From: Ruminococcaceae bacterium UBA2719
GTDB lineage: Bacteria; Bacillota; Clostridia; Oscillospirales; Acutalibacteraceae
Assembly: GCA_002353935.1 (NCBI GenBank)
Contig: DEKP01000023.1
Location: 12,636-43,626, forward strand
Reading direction: 5' to 3'
DNA: 30,991 bases
Shown here: positions 30,350-30,991 of the stretch, piece after piece
How positions within the stretch are numbered: the stretch's first letter is position 1
Layout of the letters: every line of letters starts with the position of its first letter
Position numbers and translations under genes: made by a program
Notes under the pieces: model-generated
Told to the model about the DNA's origin: nothing
Database searches by the model: none
Seen by the model: the letters and a program-made list of their open reading frames with translations, nothing else

Positions 30350-30378
30350 ATATTATCATATTAAAATGTAAAATGCAA
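30350..30378 (-). promoter_or_regulatory. Promoter of RNA C and the SLOG gene
   Basis: TTGCAT (30373-30378), 17 bases, TAATAT (30350-30355) on the minus strand. Predicted start 30343. The -35 lies within two bases of the U-run of copy D. Confidence 0.75.
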
Positions 30379-30379
30379 T

Positions 30380-30535
30380 AAAAAAAGCACGCAAACGAGA
30401 TGCGTGCCGAAAAACACAAAGCCCTTTATTGCGGCTAAACAACTTTCAACATTTCAAGAATGCGGAAACAGGGTATGTGTTTTTACCGATGGTAAATCCA
30501 CATCCTTGAAAAATGAAATTTTAAGTTGTTTAGCC
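30380..30535 (-). ncRNA. Structured RNA family 1, copy D
   Basis: About 156 nt. P1 is perfect over 13 bases (30535-30523 with 30445-30433). P2 is CTTGAAA/TTTCAAG (30511-30505, 30458-30452). Apical strand 30484-30470 pairs with 30425-30410 (nine plus four bases), or locally as TTTACC/GGTAAA (30482-30487, 30491-30496). Terminator GCACGC/GCGTGC (30407-30402, 30392-30387) is followed by seven U. Confidence 0.8.
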
Positions 30536-30542
30536 AAGAAAT

Positions 30543-30572
30543 ATTATACCATATAATGATATAAGAATGCAA
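30543..30572 (-). promoter_or_regulatory. Promoter of RNA D
   Basis: TTGCAT (30567-30572), 18 bases, consensus TATAAT preceded by TGG (hexamer 30543-30548), on the minus strand. Predicted start about 30535-30536. Confidence 0.8.
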
Positions 30573-30585
30573 TAAATTTGCAAAT

Positions 30586-30784
30586 AAAAAAAGCACGTAG
30601 CCGAAGCTACGTGCTGAAAAACACAGAGCTTCGGATACGTCACATATCTAAAAAGTAATCGTAATTGCAAAGCAGTTAGAACACTTGAAGCTTGTGTTTT
30701 ATCCAAACACATTATGTTCTAACTTAACGCAATTATACTTGTATAAGTTTACAAATTATATTTATTCATTTTTAGATATGTGAC
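30586..30784 (-). ncRNA. Structured RNA family 1, copy E
   Basis: About 199 nt, the longest copy. P1 is perfect over 16 bases (30784-30769 with 30654-30639). P2 contains GTTCTAAC/GTTAGAAC and GCAATT/AATTGC (30716-30735 with about 30663-30682). Apical strand 30700-30687 pairs over 14 bases with 30632-30618, with one bulged base. The terminator stem is ten perfect pairs capped by UUCG on the minus strand (30615-30592), followed by U. The stable C(UUCG)G loop exists only on this strand, which fixes the orientation. Confidence 0.82.
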
Positions 30785-30790
30785 TAACAA

Positions 30791-30819
30791 ATGATATCAT
30801 ATATTAAATATAAATGCAA
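30791..30819 (-). promoter_or_regulatory. Promoter of RNA E
   Basis: TTGCAT (30814-30819), 17 bases, TATCAT (30791-30796) on the minus strand. Predicted start 30784 is the first base of P1. Confidence 0.75.
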
Positions 30820-30832
30820 TAAATTTGCAAAT

Positions 30833-30991
30833 AAAAAAGCACGCAAACGAGCTGCGTGCTGAAAAACACACTGCCCGGTTACGGCTAATAACTTTCACGC
30901 ATATTTGTATATTTGAGCAAACTTACGGGAAAAGGGCAGGGTTTTTTGCTGAATAAAAATATCGTTTGAAAAAGGCGGACTGGATGCAACG
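30833..30991 (-). ncRNA. Structured RNA family 1, copy F (cut by window edge)
   Basis: The 3' part of another copy. Terminator AGCACGC/GCGTGCT (30860-30854, 30844-30838) is followed by six U. The pre-terminator strand 30876-30862 pairs with the apical strand 30946-30934 (CTGCCC/GGGCAG and AAAAAC/GTTTTT). The inner P1 strand begins at 30883 (GGCTAATAAC); its partner and the promoter lie beyond the window. Confidence 0.7.

Noticed and set aside
30169..30378. Type III toxin-antitoxin RNA (ToxI-like) with a toxin gene
   Set aside because: ToxI repeats are about 35-40 bases, and the adjacent protein is a SLOG-fold protein, not a ToxN-like RNase.
30530..30712. 60-codon minus-strand frame
   Set aside because: It lies across the terminator of RNA E and the promoter of RNA D and has no ribosome site.
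30169..30991. CRISPR array, integron attC array or retron
   Set aside because: Units are about 205-245 bases with differing stems, not short identical repeats with spacers. There is no cas gene, integrase or reverse transcriptase. Each unit has a promoter and terminator.

Overview
The window looks like a chromosomal segment of an AT-rich, low-GC Gram-positive bacterium, most likely a Clostridia member of the Ruminococcaceae/Oscillospirales kind. The evidence is strong AGGAG-type ribosome binding sites, intrinsic terminators after most operons, a transketolase split into two genes, a type III pantothenate kinase, ECF-type S components, lipoprotein signals and a QueT gene behind a preQ1-type leader. 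The species is an inference. No phage, IS element or CRISPR array was seen.

Layout. 1-2360 (minus): flavin reductase-like protein, then pantothenate kinase (coaX) with an ECF S component. 2512-4301 (plus): two-part transketolase. 4302-4935: gene-free, with two structured RNA genes (A and B) and a palindromic repeat. 4936-6997: asparaginase-like protein and an EamA transporter. 7097-9513 (minus): FkbM methyltransferase and a secreted ComEC-like metallo-beta-lactamase lipoprotein. 9722-12616 (plus): AraC regulator, then a PP2C phosphatase and an L,D-transpeptidase-like protein. 12768-15085: a second EamA transporter and a GH3 (NagZ-like) protein. 15285-15361: tRNA-Pro(GGG). 15449-17573: membrane proteins and gene remnants. 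17693-18291 (minus): queT with its riboswitch. 18358-23457 (minus): a sugar-type ABC importer (binding protein and two permeases) and an adaptor/FtsX-type permease pair, all without an ATPase gene. 23911-25853 (plus): an SbnA/SbnB pair for 2,3-diaminopropionate. 26184-26678: a two-PASTA lipoprotein. 26956-29554: fumarase and malic enzyme, an operon that would turn fumarate into malate and then pyruvate. 29700-30146 (minus): a small SLOG-fold protein. 30169-30991: a tandem array of four more copies of the structured RNA.

The most notable content is a six-member family of about 155-200 nt RNAs, all on the minus strand (two at 4394-4859, four at 30169-30991). Every complete copy has its own -35/-10 promoter, with the predicted first base exactly or within one base of the start of a long 5' stem. 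Each has a second stem, an apical strand complementary to a single-stranded strand just before the terminator, and an intrinsic terminator. Stem sequences differ between copies but pairing is kept, so the RNA fold is under selection. One copy is the immediate leader of the SLOG gene, with its terminator U-run 6 nt from the ribosome binding site; the others are free-standing. I do not recognise this family.

A second, unrelated palindromic repeat (four copies at 1-28, 1398-1464, 1525-1595 and 4600-4670) also shows paired-arm changes. Two enzymes carry apparently damaged active sites: the L,D-transpeptidase-like protein lacks its cysteine and the GH3 protein lacks its catalytic histidine.
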